This document shows, one piece after another, positions 16,901-28,888 of a stretch of DNA of 64,000 nt (position 1 is its first letter; every line of letters begins with the position of its first letter). Both the position numbers and the translations under genes were made by a program. The stretch is from Pseudomonas sp. CC120222-01a (GTDB lineage: Bacteria > Pseudomonadota > Gammaproteobacteria > Pseudomonadales > Pseudomonadaceae), in contig NZ_QEQQ01000006.1 of the NCBI RefSeq assembly GCF_003097235.1, forward strand, positions 1 through 64,000. Reading direction: 5' to 3'. The notes beneath the pieces are model-generated. The model worked only from the letters and a program-made list of their open reading frames with translations. It had not been told where the DNA came from and searched no databases.

Positions 16901-19900
16901 GCCAGTCCTGATAGTCCACTGGCGTGTTGCCCGGCTTGTGGATGATCTGCAGCATGGTCTCGCCGGCATTCCAGCTGAACGAGGCGCGCAGGGCTTCGTG
17001 ACGCGCCACCACGGCCTGCCAGGCCTGGGCGAAACGTTGCGGGTCGAGGGCGCTGTTGATGCGGTAGCGGTCCTGCATGTAGTACAGGCCGGTGCCCGGT
17101 TCCAGCAGGGTGTGCAAGAGCATGCCCTCCTGCATCGGCGTCAGCGGGTAGACGTCTTCGATCTGCGCGGCGGGGACTGGCAGCGCGTCGATCTGCTGCT
17201 GGCTCAGGTGCGCCAGCGGGAAGTCCGAGGGCGTGAAGCTGCCGTTGCCATCGGCCAGGCAGTGGCTGACGAGCGCCAGCAGCTCCTGGCGATAGGCTTC
17301 GGCCAGCTGCGCGATGGTGCGCTCGTCATAGCGCTCGCGGCTGTAGGTCCAGCGCAGTTGCAGGGCACCGCCATAGACCTGGCCGTCGATGCTGAGCCAG
17401 TTCGGCAGCGGCGCATCCAGATCGTGAGCCAGGCCGGCCGGCGCATCCAGCGGCAGGAACAAGGCGGCCTCGTCGAACTGCTGGTCGAACTGGCCCAGGT
17501 AGTTGAAGGTGATGCGCGCTTGCGGCAACGCCGCCATGCTTTCGCGGCTGACAGCGTCGCCCAGGTAACGCAGCACGCCGTAGCCCAGCCCCTTGTGCGG
17601 CACCTGGCGCAGTTGTTCCTTGATGTGCTTGATCGAGGTGGCACGCGCAGCATCATCTTCGCCGGCCTGTGGGTTCAGGCGCAGCGGGTAGGCGTTGGTG
17701 AACCAGCCGACGCTGCGGGTCAGGTCCATGTCTTCGAACAAGCCGTCACGGCCGTGGCCTTCGAGCTGCACCAGCACTTCCTGGTCACCGCTCCAGCGGC
17801 ACAGGGTGCGGGCCAGCGCGGTCAGCAGCAGGTCATTGACCTGGGTGTGGTAGGCCGCCGGCGCCTGTTGCAGCAACTGCCGGGTCTGCTCTGCGTCCAG
17901 GCCGATGGCCAGGGTGTCGGCATGCCGGTGCAGGTTGCCACCCTGCGGGTGATCGCACGGCAGTTCATGGCGCACGCTGCCAAGCTGGCCTTGCCACCAG
18001 TCCAGCTCGTCGCGCAGCGAATCGCTGCCGGCGTAGCTGGCCAGGCGCGCAGCCCAGTCGGCCATGGCGTGGGTCTTGGCCGCCAGTGGCTGGCCGCGAT
18101 ACAGCGCCTGCAGGTCTTCGAGCAGCACTCGCCAGGACACACCGTCGACCACCAGGTGGTGGATCGCCAGCAGCAGGCGCTGGGCGCCCTGCCCGTCACT
18201 GACCAGCAAGGCGCGCAACAGCGGGCCCCGCTCCAGGTCGAGGCTGCGTTGCACGTCGGTGTACAGCGCCTGGCAGTCGGCGAAGTCGGCGACCGTGGCG
18301 GTCCACAGCAGCTGCTCGGCAGACGCAGGAGTAAAGGCCGCCTGCCCCTGGGTGAAGCGCAGGCGCAGGCTGTCGTGGTGCGCTACCAACGCAGCCAGAG
18401 CCTGCTCCAGGGTGGCGCGGTCCAAGGGTTGGCGTGCCTCCAGCAGCACCGCCTGGTTCCAGTGCTGCGGCTGGGCCACATCACTGTCGAAGAACCAGTG
18501 CTGAATCGGCGTGAGGCCGCTGCGCCCCTCGCGCGGGCCTTGTTCGATGCTGCTCGGCGCGGCGCTGCGGCTGACCACGGCCGCCAGGGTCTGGATGGTC
18601 TGGTGCTGGAACAGGTCACGCGGGGTGAACTGCAAGCCCAGTTGGCGCGCACGGCTGACCACCTGAATGGACAGGATCGAGTCGCCACCCAGCTCGAAGA
18701 AGTTGTCCTGCACACCCACGCGGGACAGGTTGAGCACTTCGCGCCAGACCTGCGCCAGCTGCTCCTCCAGCTCATTGGCCGGGGCCTGGTAATGCTGGCG
18801 GGCCTGCTCCAGGTCCGGTGCCGGCAGTGCGCGGCGGTCGAGCTTGCCGTTGCCCATCAGCGGCAGGCGCTCCAGCAGCACCAGGTGCGCGGGCACCATG
18901 TAGTCCGGCAGGTGCTGACGGGCATCGGCCTTGACCGCTTCGCGCAGTGCGGCCTGAGCTTCGCTGTCGGCAGTGGCCTGCTGGCACACCAGGTAACCGA
19001 CCAGCTGCTTGCCACCCGGCAGGTCGAGGGCCAGGACCACGGCCTCGTCGACATCGGCATGTTCCTGCAGGCGGCTTTCGATTTCGCCCAGCTCGATACG
19101 GAAGCCGCGGATCTTCACCTGCTGGTCGGCACGGCCGACGTATTCCACCAGGCCATCGGCACGCAACCGCACCAGGTCGCCGGTGCGGTACAGGCGACCG
19201 CCATCACGGCTGAACGGGTCGGCGACAAAGCGCTCGGCGCTGAGGCCCGGGCGGTCGTGATACCCCTGGGCCAGGCCGGCACCGCCGACATAGAGTTCGC
19301 CGATACCCCCTTGCGGCAACAGGGCCAGGTCCTCGTCGAGGATGTACGCCGTGCGGGCACCGATCACCCGGCCGATTGGCACGCTGCCAGCGTCGGCGGG
19401 CATCACCTCCGGCGCCAGGCAGGCCAGTGGCATGACCACGGTTTCAGTGGGGCCGTAGGCGTTGAAGAACTGCTGCGGGGCAAAGGCCTGGCGAATGCGC
19501 TGCAGGTGCTCGCCGGTCAGCGCTTCGCCGCCGGTGATCACCAGCCGCACCGGCAGCTGCTCGCCCTGCCCGGCCAGGTACTGGGCCAGCTGGCTGCCGT
19601 AGCTCGGGGTGAAACCGAGCACGCTCACCTGCTGCTCGCGCACCAGCTGGCAGATATCCTCAGCGCCCCACTGGCCCTGAGCGCGCAACACCACGCGGGC
19701 ACCGCACAGCAGCGGTACCAGCAAGCGTTCGCTGGCCGCATCGAAGTTGATCGAGTAGAAGTGCAGCTCGCAGTCGTCGCTGCGCATGCCGAAGGCGTCG
19801 ATCACCGCCTGGCAATGCATGGCGATTTCACCGTGGCTGACCACCACGCCCTTGGGCTTGCCGGTGGAGCCAGAGGTGTAGATCAGGTAGGCCTGATGCT

Positions 19901-22900
19901 GCGGCAGGTTGAGGTTGTCCAGCGGCGCATCGCTGTAGGCACACAGGCTCGCGGCGTCGTCTTCCAGGCTCCAGCGCGCCACGCCATCAGGCAGCTCACC
20001 GAGGGTTTCGAGCAGCGCGCGCTGGCTCAGCAGCAAGCCGATGCGGCTGTCCTCGATCATGTAGCGCAGGCGGTCGAGCGGGTATTCCGGGTCGAGCGGC
20101 ACGTAGGCGCCACCGGCCTTGAGAATGGCCAGCAGGCCGACCACCATCTCCAGCGAACGCTCCAGCGCCAGGCCCACCCGCACCTGCGGGCCGACCCCGC
20201 GTTCACGCAGGGCACGGGCCAGGCGGTTGGCCTGCTGGTCGAGCTCGGCGTAGGTCATGTGCTGGCCGGCGAAGGTCAGCGCGCCCGCTTTCGGCGTCCG
20301 CGCAGCCTGGGCGGCGAACAGGCCGTGCAGCGTCTGGTCGAGGGCGAAGTCCTGCTCGCCCTGCAACTGGCCGACCAGCACTTGCTGCTCGGCATCGGCC
20401 AGCATCGGCAGTTCGCACAGGCGCTGCTGCGGATTGTCGAGCAGGCCGACCAGCAGCTGCTGCCAGTGCTCAGCCATGCGTGCGATGCGCGGCTCGTCGA
20501 ACAGGTCGCGGCTGTAGGTCAGGCAGCAGCCCAGGCGGCCGTCGAGGTCGGTGACCTCCAGGTACAGGTCGAACTTGGTGGCGCTGGCGTCATTGACCAG
20601 GTAATCCACCTGCATGCCGGCCAGCTCACGGCTCTGCTGGAAGGCCCAGCGCTGCACGTTGCACATCACCTGGAACAACGGGTTGTAGGCGCTGCTGCGC
20701 GGCGGTTGCAGGGCCTCGACCAGCTGGTCGAATGGCAGGTCCTGGTGCGACTGGCCTTCGATGGCGGCCTGGCGCACCTGGTCGAGCAAGGCGGCGGCGG
20801 TCATTTGCCCGTCCAGCTCGCAACGCAGCACCTGGGTGTTGAGGAAGGCACCGATCAGGCCTTCGCTTTCCGGGCGGATACGGTTGGCCACCGGCGCGCC
20901 GATGCGCAGGTCACGCTGGCCGCTGTAGCGATGCAGCAACGCGGCCAGCGTGGCGGTCATGGTCATGAACAGGGTCAGGCCGCGCTGGTTGTTGAACGCA
21001 TGCACGCGGGCGACCAGTGCCGGGTCGAGGTCGAAACGGTACAACTCGCCACGGTGGCTCTGCACGGCCGGGCGCGGGCGGTCGGCGGGCAGTGCCAGCA
21101 CCGGGTGCTCATCGCCGAGGCGGGCTTTCCAGTAGGCCAGCTGACGTGCGCCCTCGCCGCTTTCCAGCCATTGCCGTTGCCACACGCTGTAGTCCAGGTA
21201 CTGCACCGGCAGCGGCGCCAATGGCGACTCGCGGTCATCGACGAAGGCTTCATAGAGCTCGCCCAGTTCGCGGGCGAAGATGTCCATGGCCCAGCCTTCG
21301 GTGACGATGTGGTGCAGGGTCAGCACGAAGTAGTGTTCACGGTCCTCGGTCTTGGCCAGGCAGGCGCGCAGCAGCGGGCCGCGTTCCAGGTCGAATGGCT
21401 GGTGGGCCTGGTCGTCAGCCAGTTGCTGCAGGCGCTGCTGACGGGTATCGGCCGGCAGCGCCGTGAAGTCCTGCCAGTCCAGTTGCAGCCCGCTGTCGTC
21501 CGCCACGCACTGGTACGGCACGCCGTCGATGCTCGGGAAGGTGGTGCGCAGGGTCTCGTGACGCACGATCAGCGCCTGCAGGGCGCGTTCGAAGGCATCC
21601 ACATGCAGCACGCCCTTCAGTCGCGCCATGCCGCCGACGTTGTAGGCGGGGCTGTCCGGCTCCATCTGCCAGAGGAACCACATGCGCTGCTGCGAGTACG
21701 ACAGCGGCACCGCCCGGCGGCGGTCGACCAGGGCAATCTCACCCTGCTGGTTGCACTCACCGGCAGCGCGGATACGGGCGATTTCCTCACAGAACGCAGC
21801 CAGCTCGCTGGCCTCGAACAGCGCTTTGAGCGGCAGCTCGACATCGCACGCCTGGCGGGTCCGCGAGACGATCTGGGTGGCCAGCAGCGAGTGGCCGCCG
21901 AGGGCAAAGAAGTCATCGTGCAGGCCGACCTGCGGCAAGTTCAGCACCTCACGCCAGATGCCCGCGACCTGCTGCTGCAGCGCCGTCTGTGGCTCGACAT
22001 GGGCACGCTGCTGCCAGACCGGTGCGGGCAACGCCTTGCGGTCGACCTTGCCGCTCGGGCCCAACGGCATGCGCTCCAGGCCGATCAGTTGGGACGGCAC
22101 CATGTACGCCGGCAATTGCTCGGCCAAGGCGCCCAGCAAGCCATCGGACAACGCGCTGCCGCTATAATAACCGACCAGTTGTGCACCGACCGCGTCGTGG
22201 TGAATCAGCACCAGTGCCTGTTCGACACCCGGTTGAGCCAGCAGGCAGGCCTGCACTTCTTCAGGCTCGACGCGGAAGCCACGCACCTTGACCTGCTGAT
22301 CGAGACGCCCGAGGTATTCCAGGGCTTCGCTTTGCACCTGCCAGCGGGCGCGGTCGCCGCTACGGTAAAGGCGCGCGCCATTGCCATCGGCCTGGGGCAC
22401 GAAACGTTCGGCAGTCAGGCCCGGGCGGCCCAGGTAACCACGGGCCAGGCCGGCACCGCCCAGATACAGCTCGCCCGGCACGCCAGGCGCAGCCAGTTCA
22501 AGCTCATCATCCAGCACCCGGCAGAGCACGTTGGCCAGCGGGCGACCGATCGGCGAGCGCTCGCCATCTTCAGCCTGGCAATGCCAGTGGGTGACGTTGA
22601 TGGCGGTTTCGGTCGGCCCGTAGCGGTTGTGCAACTGCACCTGCGGCAGCAGCTGCAACACACGGTCACGCAGGTTCGAAGGCAGCGCCTCACCACCGGA
22701 GAACAGCCGGCGCAGGCTGCTGCAGCCAGCGGCAAGCGGCTCTTGCACGAACACCTGCAGCAGCGGCGGCACAAAGTGCAGCGTGGTCACGCCATGCTGC
22801 TGCACCAGGGTGGCGATGCGCTGCGGGTCGCGGTGCTCGCCGGGGCCGGCCAGCACCAGCTTGCAGCCGGTGATCAGCGGCCAGAAGCACTCCCACACCG

Positions 22901-25900
22901 ACACGTCGAAGCTGATCGGAGCCTTCTGCATCAGCACGTCACTTGCGTCCAGCGCATAGCGGGCCTGCATCCATTGCAGGCGCTCGGCCAGGGCGGCATG
23001 GGTGTTGCCCACGCCCTTTGGCTGGCCGGTGGAGCCAGAGGTGTAGATCACGTAGGCCAGGTTGTCGCCGTGCAAGTGCAGGCCCGGCGCCTGGCTTGGC
23101 CAGCTGTCCAGGTGCAATTGGTCGAGGGCGATGGCGCTGACACCGTCGACCTGCGGCAGCGTGCCAAGCAGGCTGCTGTGGCTGAGCAGAAGGCTGGCCT
23201 GGCAATCACCCAGCATGTAGGCCAGGCGCTCGGCCGGGTAGTCGACGTCCAGCGGCACGTAGGCACCGCCCGCCTTGAGGATGGCCAACAGGCCGACCAG
23301 CAGCTGCGGCGAACGCTCGACCGCGATGGCCACGCAGGTGTCGGGGCCGACGCCTTTGTCGCGCAGGTAGTGCGCCAGGCGGTTGGCCTGCTGGTGCAGC
23401 TCGGCGTAGTCGAGGCTGCCGCCTTCCCAGACCAGCGCGGTGCGCTCCGGGGTCAGGCGGGCCTGTTCGTTGAGCTGCTCGACCAACAGCCGTTGCGGGG
23501 CGGGCGCGGGTGCCTCACCCCATGCCAGCAGTTGCTGGCGACCCTGCTCGTCCAGCAGCTGTACGTCACCCAACGGCAGTTGCGGCTGTGCGCAGACTTG
23601 CTCGAGCAGCGCCAGCAGGTGCTGGGCCAGGCGCTTGACGGTGCTGGCTTCGAACAGCTCGGCGGCGTAGTCGAAGGCCAGGCTCAGGCGGCCCTGATGG
23701 TCTTCCTCACTGTGCAGCTGCAGGTCGAACTTGGCCTCGCGGCTGTGCCACGGCAGCTCTTCGGCGAGCAGGCCCGGAAGACGGCGCAATGCCGAAAGGT
23801 CACGCTGCTGGTGGTTGAACATGACCTGGAACAGGCCCTGTTCACGCGCTTCGGGCAGGGCTTCGAGCAGTTGCTCGAACGGCAGGTCCTGGTTGGCCTG
23901 GGCGTCGAGGGTCGCACCGCGCACCTGGGCCAGCAGCTGGGCGAACGGCAGGCGGCCATCCAGCTGCGCACGCAGCACCTGGGTGTTGATGAAGAAGCCG
24001 ACCATGCCCTGGGTTTCCTGGCGCGGGCGGTTGGCATTGGGCACGCCGACGCGGATGTCGCCCTGGCCGGTGTAGCGGTGCAACAGGCCTTGCCAGGCGG
24101 CCAGCAGGACCATGAACAGGCTGGCCTGCTGTTCACGGGCCAGGCCCTTGAGGGCGTCGGCCAGCTTGGCCGGGACTTTCACGGCCAGGCGGGCAGCGCG
24201 GTTTTCATGCTGGCTGGAGCGCGGTTGGTCCGGGTACAGGTCGAGCACTGGCAAGTCATCACCCAAAGCGGCTTTCCAGTAGCCGAGCTGACGTGCGCTT
24301 TCACCTTCGGCCAGCCACTGACGCTGCCAGGTACCGTAGTCGGCGTAACCCAGTGTCAGCGGTGCCAGCTTGGCGTCCAGGCCCTGGCAACGGGCGGCAT
24401 ACAGCTTGGCGAACTCGTCGAGCAGAATATTCAGCGACCAGCCGTCGGCGACGATGTGGTGCAAGGTCACCCACAGTTGGTGATCTTCGTCGTCCAGGCG
24501 CACCAGGGTCACGCGCAGCAGCGGGCCCTGGGTCAGGTCGAAGGGCTGTTGCGCCTCTTGCTCGCGGCGCGAGATCACCTGTTCAGGCGCCAGCCCTTCC
24601 AGGTCCAGGCGTTGAAGGGTGAAAGGCTGCTCCGGCAGTACGCGCTGCAACGCCTGCCCATCCTCCTCGCTGAACACCGTACGCAGCGATTCGTGGCGCG
24701 CTACCAGCGACTGGAATGCGGCTTCAAGTGCGGCCTCATCCAGCTCGCCGCGCAGGTGCAGACCGGCAGGAATGTTGTAGGCCGCAGACTGCGGCTCAAG
24801 CAGCCAGGTGAGCCACAGGCGGTTCTGTGCCAGCGACTGCGGCAGGGCCTGGCCACGGTTCAAGGTGGTGATAGCGGTGGTTACACCGGCACCTTCAGCA
24901 AGGACGGCTGCCACGCCAGCGCTGTACTCGGCCAGCGTCGGCGCCTCGAACAAGGTCCGCAGGCTCAGCGGGATACCCAGCTCATCGGCCAGGCGCGCAG
25001 TGACCTGGGTAGCGGCGATGGAGTTGCCACCCAGCAGCAGGAAGTGATCGTCCGCAGCAACCGCCTCAATCTTGAGGACTTCGCGCCAGATGCCGGCGAT
25101 GCGTGCCTGCAGCTCATCGCCGGTTGCCATATCAGCGGCCGGCTCTGCAGCCGTGGGGAAGCGCGCATAGCAATCCAGGCTGCCATCATTCATGCGCAGA
25201 CGGCAGGCCGAACGCTGCAGCTTGCCGCTGGAGGTCTTCGGTAACGCCCCCGGATTGAGCAGCAGGACCACGGCCGGTGCCTGGCGACAGGCCTCGGCGA
25301 TCACTTGGCGCAGGGTCTTGATCAGGTCTTCGGGTTTTACCGCCTTTTGCACGTTGCGGCTGATTTCCACCGCCACGCCGATGCCCTCCTCGCCCCGGTC
25401 GTCGACGGCGAATACGGCCACCCGGCCCTTGCGCAGGACTTCGACCTCACGCTCCAGGGTCTTTTCCAGGTCTTGCGGGTAAAGGTTCTGGCCGCGGACG
25501 ATCAGCATGTCCTTCAGTCGCCCGGTGACGAACACTTCGCCGTCGCGCATGAAACCGAGGTCGCCGGTCCGCAACCAGGTCTGGCCGTCCATTTCGACGA
25601 AAGTGCGCGCCGTGGCCTCAGGGTTGCGCCAGTAACCCAGGGCGATGCTCGGGCCGCCGGCCCAGATCTCGCCAACCTGGTTGTCGCCCAGCACCTCACG
25701 CTGCTGTGGCTCGACGATGCGCACCGCGTGGCCTGGCTGAGGGTAGCCGCAGCTCATCAGTACACTGCCCTTGCCGGCCTCGGCGCGGTTGGCGGCAAAC
25801 GCTTCGGCATCCAGCTCCAGCGCGCCGATACCCTGGCCACGGCGGCTGCCGCTGACGAACAAGGTGGCTTCGGCCAGGCCATAGCTGGCAAAGAAACTGC

Positions 25901-26864
25901 TCGGCTGGAAACCGCAGGCGGCGAACTTCTCGGCGAAGGTGGCGAGGCTGTCCTGGCGAATCGGTTCGGAGCCGGAATAGGCTACGCGCCAGCGGCTCAG
26001 ATCGAGGCCGGCCAGGGCCGCTTCGCTGACCCGTTCGCTGCACAGCCGGTAGGCGAAGTCTGGCCCGCCACTGATGGTACCGCCGTATTCACTGATCGCC
26101 TGCAGCCAGCGCAGCGGCCGGGCAAGGAAGTAGCCCGGCGACATCAGCACGCACGGCACGCCACTGAAGATCGGCTGTAGCAAGCCGCCGATCAGGCCCA
26201 TGTCGTGGTACAGCGGCAGCCAGCTGACGATCACATCGTCCGGGTTGAGGTCGATGCCGAAGCCCACGCGAATCAGCTGTTCGTTGGCCACCAGGTTGCC
26301 GTGGCTGACCTGCACGCCTTTGGGCAGCGCGGTGGAGCCGGAGGTGTATTGCAGGAAGGCGATGTCGTCCGCCTTCAGCTGCGGCTCGCGCCAGCTGGCG
26401 GCCAAGGCCGGATCAAGCGCATCCACTGCGAGCAGTTCGGGGGCGTTGTCGCCGGTCAGGGCTTCGAGATCCTGCAGGCTTGCCTGCAGCGCGCCAACGG
26501 TCAGCAGCAGGCGTGGTTCGGCGTCGTCGATGATCGACAGCAGGCGCTCCTGGTGGTGGCGGCGTGTCGACTCCGGTGGGTAGGCCGGCACGGCAATCAC
26601 CCCGGCGTACAGGCAACCGAAGAACGCCGCCACGTAGTCCGGGCCACTGGGGAACAGCAGCACGGCCCGCTCGCCGAACCCGGCGCGGGCCTGCAACGCC
26701 GAGGCGATGGTGCGCGCACGCGCGTCCAGGTCGCGATAGCTGAGCACGGCCTGCTCGCCGGGGGCATCGGCCAGAAAGCGCAGGGCGATGCGGTCCGGGG
26801 TTTGCGCGGCGCGTTGCGCCAGGGCCTGGACCAGCGAGAGCGGGAGTTCGAAGGCGTCCGTCAT
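13923..26864 (-). CDS. pvdL: Pyoverdine chromophore nonribosomal peptide synthetase PvdL
   Basis: 4313 residues, close to known PvdL proteins. Domain order by core motifs: fatty acyl-AMP ligase ([10 protein letters not shown] near 175), carrier (LGGNSIA near 611), C (HHIVADGW near 805), A ([11 protein letters not shown] near 1278), carrier (LGGHSLL near 1658), C (HHIVTEGW near 1855), A (near 2332), carrier (LGGDSIL near 2727), epimerase ([10 protein letters not shown] near 2905), C (NHHILIDAW near 3373), A (near 3858), carrier (LGGHSLL near 4250), and no thioesterase. This acylates and joins Glu, D-Tyr and Dab for the chromophore. The last A domain reads FDISVWQ, VLES, MLPTGE and GPAECSDD, consistent with the Dab code. 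ATG 26864 follows AGGAA and a PvdS-type promoter. Confidence 0.96.
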   Translation of the reverse strand: MTDAFELPLSLVQALAQRAAQTPDRIALRFLADAPGEQAVLSYRDLDARARTIASALQARAGFGERAVLLFPSGPDYVAAFFGCLYAGVIAVPAYPPESTRRHHQERLLSIIDDAEPRLLLTVGALQASLQDLEALTGDNAPELLAVDALDPALAASWREPQLKADDIAFLQYTSGSTALPKGVQVSHGNLVANEQLIRVGFGIDLNPDDVIVSWLPLYHDMGLIGGLLQPIFSGVPCVLMSPGYFLARPLRWLQAISEYGGTISGGPDFAYRLCSERVSEAALAGLDLSRWRVAYSGSEPIRQDSLATFAEKFAACGFQPSSFFASYGLAEATLFVSGSRRGQGIGALELDAEAFAANRAEAGKGSVLMSCGYPQPGHAVRIVEPQQREVLGDNQVGEIWAGGPSIALGYWRNPEATARTFVEMDGQTWLRTGDLGFMRDGEVFVTGRLKDMLIVRGQNLYPQDLEKTLEREVEVLRKGRVAVFAVDDRGEEGIGVAVEISRNVQKAVKPEDLIKTLRQVIAEACRQAPAVVLLLNPGALPKTSSGKLQRSACRLRMNDGSLDCYARFPTAAEPAADMATGDELQARIAGIWREVLKIEAVAADDHFLLLGGNSIAATQVTARLADELGIPLSLRTLFEAPTLAEYSAGVAAVLAEGAGVTTAITTLNRGQALPQSLAQNRLWLTWLLEPQSAAYNIPAGLHLRGELDEAALEAAFQSLVARHESLRTVFSEEDGQALQRVLPEQPFTLQRLDLEGLAPEQVISRREQEAQQPFDLTQGPLLRVTLVRLDDEDHQLWVTLHHIVADGWSLNILLDEFAKLYAARCQGLDAKLAPLTLGYADYGTWQRQWLAEGESARQLGYWKAALGDDLPVLDLYPDQPRSSQHENRAARLAVKVPAKLADALKGLAREQQASLFMVLLAAWQGLLHRYTGQGDIRVGVPNANRPRQETQGMVGFFINTQVLRAQLDGRLPFAQLLAQVRGATLDAQANQDLPFEQLLEALPEAREQGLFQVMFNHQQRDLSALRRLPGLLAEELPWHSREAKFDLQLHSEEDHQGRLSLAFDYAAELFEASTVKRLAQHLLALLEQVCAQPQLPLGDVQLLDEQGRQQLLAWGEAPAPAPQRLLVEQLNEQARLTPERTALVWEGGSLDYAELHQQANRLAHYLRDKGVGPDTCVAIAVERSPQLLVGLLAILKAGGAYVPLDVDYPAERLAYMLGDCQASLLLSHSSLLGTLPQVDGVSAIALDQLHLDSWPSQAPGLHLHGDNLAYVIYTSGSTGQPKGVGNTHAALAERLQWMQARYALDASDVLMQKAPISFDVSVWECFWPLITGCKLVLAGPGEHRDPQRIATLVQQHGVTTLHFVPPLLQVFVQEPLAAGCSSLRRLFSGGEALPSNLRDRVLQLLPQVQLHNRYGPTETAINVTHWHCQAEDGERSPIGRPLANVLCRVLDDELELAAPGVPGELYLGGAGLARGYLGRPGLTAERFVPQADGNGARLYRSGDRARWQVQSEALEYLGRLDQQVKVRGFRVEPEEVQACLLAQPGVEQALVLIHHDAVGAQLVGYYSGSALSDGLLGALAEQLPAYMVPSQLIGLERMPLGPSGKVDRKALPAPVWQQRAHVEPQTALQQQVAGIWREVLNLPQVGLHDDFFALGGHSLLATQIVSRTRQACDVELPLKALFEASELAAFCEEIARIRAAGECNQQGEIALVDRRRAVPLSYSQQRMWFLWQMEPDSPAYNVGGMARLKGVLHVDAFERALQALIVRHETLRTTFPSIDGVPYQCVADDSGLQLDWQDFTALPADTRQQRLQQLADDQAHQPFDLERGPLLRACLAKTEDREHYFVLTLHHIVTEGWAMDIFARELGELYEAFVDDRESPLAPLPVQYLDYSVWQRQWLESGEGARQLAYWKARLGDEHPVLALPADRPRPAVQSHRGELYRFDLDPALVARVHAFNNQRGLTLFMTMTATLAALLHRYSGQRDLRIGAPVANRIRPESEGLIGAFLNTQVLRCELDGQMTAAALLDQVRQAAIEGQSHQDLPFDQLVEALQPPRSSAYNPLFQVMCNVQRWAFQQSRELAGMQVDYLVNDASATKFDLYLEVTDLDGRLGCCLTYSRDLFDEPRIARMAEHWQQLLVGLLDNPQQRLCELPMLADAEQQVLVGQLQGEQDFALDQTLHGLFAAQAARTPKAGALTFAGQHMTYAELDQQANRLARALRERGVGPQVRVGLALERSLEMVVGLLAILKAGGAYVPLDPEYPLDRLRYMIEDSRIGLLLSQRALLETLGELPDGVARWSLEDDAASLCAYSDAPLDNLNLPQHQAYLIYTSGSTGKPKGVVVSHGEIAMHCQAVIDAFGMRSDDCELHFYSINFDAASERLLVPLLCGARVVLRAQGQWGAEDICQLVREQQVSVLGFTPSYGSQLAQYLAGQGEQLPVRLVITGGEALTGEHLQRIRQAFAPQQFFNAYGPTETVVMPLACLAPEVMPADAGSVPIGRVIGARTAYILDEDLALLPQGGIGELYVGGAGLAQGYHDRPGLSAERFVADPFSRDGGRLYRTGDLVRLRADGLVEYVGRADQQVKIRGFRIELGEIESRLQEHADVDEAVVLALDLPGGKQLVGYLVCQQATADSEAQAALREAVKADARQHLPDYMVPAHLVLLERLPLMGNGKLDRRALPAPDLEQARQHYQAPANELEEQLAQVWREVLNLSRVGVQDNFFELGGDSILSIQVVSRARQLGLQFTPRDLFQHQTIQTLAAVVSRSAAPSSIEQGPREGRSGLTPIQHWFFDSDVAQPQHWNQAVLLEARQPLDRATLEQALAALVAHHDSLRLRFTQGQAAFTPASAEQLLWTATVADFADCQALYTDVQRSLDLERGPLLRALLVSDGQGAQRLLLAIHHLVVDGVSWRVLLEDLQALYRGQPLAAKTHAMADWAARLASYAGSDSLRDELDWWQGQLGSVRHELPCDHPQGGNLHRHADTLAIGLDAEQTRQLLQQAPAAYHTQVNDLLLTALARTLCRWSGDQEVLVQLEGHGRDGLFEDMDLTRSVGWFTNAYPLRLNPQAGEDDAARATSIKHIKEQLRQVPHKGLGYGVLRYLGDAVSRESMAALPQARITFNYLGQFDQQFDEAALFLPLDAPAGLAHDLDAPLPNWLSIDGQVYGGALQLRWTYSRERYDERTIAQLAEAYRQELLALVSHCLADGNGSFTPSDFPLAHLSQQQIDALPVPAAQIEDVYPLTPMQEGMLLHTLLEPGTGLYYMQDRYRINSALDPQRFAQAWQAVVARHEALRASFSWNAGETMLQIIHKPGNTPVDYQDWRGLDEAAQEARLQALHKQEREAGFALLQEAPFHLRLVRVDDERYWFMMSNHHILIDAWCRSLLMNDFFVLYQALGEGRQAQLPVPPRYRDYIGWLQRQDMDEARNWWQANLAGFERATALPSDRPLRNDHAGDGMVVGDCYTRLEVSDGVRLRELAQAHQLTINTFAQAAWALVLARYSGDRDVAFGVTVAGRPVSLPQMQRTVGLFINSIALRVQLPEPGQRRSVRKWLQGVLERNMELREYEYLPLVAIQDCSELPKGQPLFNSLFVFENAPVETAVLDHAQHLNATSDSGRTHTNFPLTAVCYPGDDLGLHLSFDQRYFDYPTVERLLAEFKRLLLALVQGFEGEVSELPLLGEEEQRFLLDDCNRTVHAYPLEQSYVALFEAQVAAHPERTVARCLEASYDYAGLNLAANRLGHALVAAGVAIDQPVALLAERGLPLLGMIVGSFKAGAGYLPLDPGLPSARLQRIIELSRTPVLVCSAACAEQARQLLDQLEGTTRPQLLVWEEVQGSGVASHNPGIHSGPDNLAYVIYTSGSTGLPKGVMVEQRGMLNNQLSKVPYLALSEHDVIAQTASQSFDISVWQFLAAPLFGARVEIVPNAIAHDPQGLLAHVQAAGITVLESVPSLIQGMLANDHQALDGLRWMLPTGEAMPPELAAQWLQRYPQIGLVNAYGPAECSDDVAFFRVDMASTQGSYLPIGTPTDNNRLYLYGEDQALVPLGAVGELCVAGTGVGRGYVGDPVRTALAFIPHPHGAPGERLYRTGDLARQRPDGVLEYVGRIDHQVKIRGYRIELGEIEARLHEQAEIRDAAVGVQEGANGKHLVGYLVAHQGVAADAALLEQVKQRLRAELPEYMVPLHWGWFASLPHNANGKLDRKALPAIEIGGQHSQAYQAPRDELEAALAGIWADVLKAERVGVHDNFFELGGHSLLATQIASRVQKQLQLNVPLRAMFECSTVEELAEYVRGLQGSEVDEAKADRLSDLMAELEGL

Positions 26865-26954
26865 GGGGGGTTCCTGCCAGTGTCTGGTTAAGTCGGGCTG
26901 GCTGCCCCGCACAAGGTCGGCGGGCAGCGGCAGCGGCCGGATGTACACAGGGGA

Positions 26955-26979
26955 ACGGATGGGCGCGGCGGGAAATTAG
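26955..26979 (-). promoter_or_regulatory. PvdS-dependent (iron-starvation) promoter of pvdL
   Basis: On the minus strand CTAATT (26979-26974), 16 bases, then CGT (26957-26955) matches the iron-starvation box CTAAAT-N16-CGT with one mismatch. It lies about 91 bp before the pvdL start codon and points towards it. PvdS, encoded divergently next door, is the sigma factor known to use such boxes. Confidence 0.72.
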
Positions 26980-27063
26980 CCGTGTGGGCGGGGGCACAAG
27001 GTGAACTGCATCACGTGGTTGCCCTTAGAACAGAAACTAATGGAAACTCATTAACTTTCGTAT

Positions 27064-27092
27064 TTGACAATCATTATCATTCTGAATAGTTT
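27064..27092 (+). promoter_or_regulatory. pvdS promoter overlapped by a Fur box
   Basis: GACAATCATTATCATTCTG (27066-27084) matches the Fur consensus with AATCAT/TATCAT hexamers. It overlaps a -35 TTGACA (27064-27069) and a weak -10 TAGTTT 17 bases later. Iron-loaded Fur would block the promoter, giving low-iron expression of pvdS and, through it, of pyoverdine genes. ATG 27160 is about 68 bp downstream. Confidence 0.78.
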
Positions 27093-27159
27093 GTCGCACG
27101 TCGTAGGAAGCTTCCCCAAATGGGGTGCTCCCTTTCCCCTTCGAGACAAGGTGATTTCC

Positions 27160-27690
27160 ATGGCGGAACAACTATCCACAAGTAAGTGCGATTCACCATT
27201 ACTCCAGGCGTTCGTCGACAATCGCAGCATTTTGGTCAAGATCGCAGCACGCATCACCGGCTGCCGCTCGCGCGCCGAGGATGTGGTGCAGGATGCCTTC
27301 TTCCGGCTCAGTGCCGCCCCGCAGATCACCTCGTCGTTCAAGGCGCAGCTCAGCTACCTGTTCCAGATCGTGCGCAACCTGGCCATCGACCATTACCGCA
27401 AGCAGGCGATGGAGCTGAAGTATTCCGGCAGCGAAGAGGAAGGCCTGAACGTGGTCATCCCGAACGCTTCGCCCGAGGCCACGCACATCAACCTGGCTGC
27501 GCTCGAGCACATCGCCGAGGCGCTCAACGAACTGCCCCAGCGCACCCGCTATGCCTTCGAGATGTACCGCCTGCATGGTGTGCCGCAGAAGGACATCGCC
27601 AAGGAACTGGGCGTGTCGCCGACTCTGGTCAACTTCATGATTCGCGATGCCCTGGTGCATTGCCGCAAGACGGCCAACCGGCAGGCCTGA
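27160..27690 (+). CDS. pvdS: Iron-starvation ECF sigma factor PvdS/PfrI
   Basis: 176 residues with ECF sigma region 2 (AEDVVQDAFFRLS, about 41-53) and region 4 helix-turn-helix (KDIAKELGVSPTLVNFMIRDAL, towards the C-terminus). Length and sequence match PvdS/PfrI/PbrA, which direct RNA polymerase to pyoverdine promoters. ATG 27160 has AAGGTG upstream. The gene is divergent from pvdL, with a Fur box over its promoter and PvdS-type boxes before pvdL and the acetyltransferase gene. By analogy it is held by the anti-sigma factor FpvR, which is not in this window. A REP pair follows the stop. Confidence 0.95.
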   Translation: MAEQLSTSKCDSPLLQAFVDNRSILVKIAARITGCRSRAEDVVQDAFFRLSAAPQITSSFKAQLSYLFQIVRNLAIDHYRKQAMELKYSGSEEEGLNVVIPNASPEATHINLAALEHIAEALNELPQRTRYAFEMYRLHGVPQKDIAKELGVSPTLVNFMIRDALVHCRKTANRQA

Positions 27691-27698
27691 TACGTCGG

Positions 27699-27801
27699 CG
27701 TCGCCTGCTTCGCGGGCATGCCCGCTCCCACAGGTACCACGCAGGCATCGAATCCTGTGAAATCACTGTGGGAGCGGGCTTGCCCGCGAAGCAGGCGACG
27801 C
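27699..27801. repeat. Facing pair of REP palindromes between pvdS and the acetyltransferase gene
   Basis: GCGTCGCCTGCTTCGCGGGC and onward (27699-27735) is inverted at 27766-27801. The arms are almost perfectly complementary and lie between convergent genes, a typical position for REP pairs acting as bidirectional transcription boundaries. Confidence 0.85.
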
Positions 27802-27805
27802 GAAC

Positions 27806-28819
27806 TCAAACCAGTTTGCAGCGATCGAAGAATCGCTCCCGTCCCAGGATCATCAGCGCCGCGCGCTTGTGCGGGAAGTCGAATTCCTTGTCGCAATGGA
27901 AGCACTGATCGTGCATGTAGCCGATCATCTTGCCGTTGTCGGCACGGGGCTCAGCCACCACCCGCTGGGTGCGCGGGTCGTCCAGGAACAGGTAGTGCAC
28001 CAGTGCCGAAAGCCAACTGGCGACCTTGTGCGGGCCACGGTGCGCCTCTTCCCCCACCAGCATGTGGATGCCACGGTCGTAATCATCGGCCGGGTAGAAC
28101 GGCGCAATCCGATCCTCCTTGGCCCAGTACGCTTCGAAGTAGGCAAACGGCTGGTCATCGAAACAGCCGATCAGGGTCAGGGTATGCGGGTCGGCCTCAA
28201 GCTTGGTCAGGTATTCGCGGTGCTGCTCCAGCGAGCCCGCCTCCTGCCAGAATTTCTCCACCCGCGGGTTGTTCTGCCAGCGGTTGAAACGCTCGAGGTC
28301 CTGGTCGACTTCCAAGGTGCGCAACGACACCCAGGCACCCAGCCGCGCATCGAAGCGGCGATACACCTCGCCACGCGGCTTGGGTGCCCGGCGCGGGTGG
28401 CGCTTGCCGTTGCTGAACTGCATCTGCTGCGGGTAAACACCGCCGCTCGAACTGCCCAGCCATGGCTGCGGCAACTGCCAGAACAACGCGCGCTCGCACC
28501 GGTAGACGCCGGCGACTTCGCCGGCCACCAGCAAGCCGCTGGCCAATGCTTCCGGAACACTCGTGGGCAAATGCACGTCCAGGCGCTGGCGAGCCGGGTC
28601 GCGGGACAGCAGCCAATAGCAGGCCGCCCATAGCGCCTGCTGCGGGCGCTCCGGGCACAGGCTTTGGACATGCACTTGCAGCGTTTCGCCTGGTTCCAGA
28701 CGCAGCTGGATCAATGGCCGGCCTTCTAGGGTCAGGCTCAACCGACGGTCATCCTCCTCGGCATCGAGGCTGCGCCAACGGGGTAAAGACAGGGGCTGCG
28801 AAGCGGCATCGAACGGCAT
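27806..28819 (-). CDS. IucB/AlcB-like N-acyltransferase, pyoverdine-associated (PvdYII-like)
   Basis: 337 residues. The C-terminal half is a GNAT fold of the siderophore acetylase type (RFNRWQNNPRVEKFWQEAGS, AYFEAYWAKEDRIAPFY, DRGIHMLVGEEAHRGP, RVVAEPRADNGKM), as in IucB and AlcB, which acylate hydroxylated Lys or Orn for hydroxamate groups. The N-terminal ~140 residues are less conserved. The promoter is a perfect PvdS box 45 bp upstream, so the gene belongs to the pyoverdine regulon. The likely job is acetylation of hydroxyornithine or a related modification; the exact substrate is inference. It converges on pvdS across the REP pair. Confidence 0.82.
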   Translation of the reverse strand: MPFDAASQPLSLPRWRSLDAEEDDRRLSLTLEGRPLIQLRLEPGETLQVHVQSLCPERPQQALWAACYWLLSRDPARQRLDVHLPTSVPEALASGLLVAGEVAGVYRCERALFWQLPQPWLGSSSGGVYPQQMQFSNGKRHPRRAPKPRGEVYRRFDARLGAWVSLRTLEVDQDLERFNRWQNNPRVEKFWQEAGSLEQHREYLTKLEADPHTLTLIGCFDDQPFAYFEAYWAKEDRIAPFYPADDYDRGIHMLVGEEAHRGPHKVASWLSALVHYLFLDDPRTQRVVAEPRADNGKMIGYMHDQCFHCDKEFDFPHKRAALMILGRERFFDRCKLV

Positions 28820-28863
28820 GGTCTTGGCTCACGAAAGAATGAAAGAAAGGCTCACTTCTGATG

Positions 28864-28888
28864 ACGTGCCCATACCCGGGGAATTTAG
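28864..28888 (-). promoter_or_regulatory. PvdS-dependent promoter of the acetyltransferase gene
   Basis: Minus strand CTAAAT (28888-28883), 16 bases, CGT (28866-28864) is an exact match to the iron-starvation box. It sits 45 bp before the start codon and physically overlaps the stop codon of the upstream solute-binding protein gene. Confidence 0.85.

Noticed and set aside
15960..25244. A 3094-codon open frame on the plus strand opposite pvdL
   Set aside because: It is the mirror of the strongly biased pvdL frame. High-GC third positions remove stops on the other strand, and the product shows no domain while the minus-strand product has all NRPS motifs.
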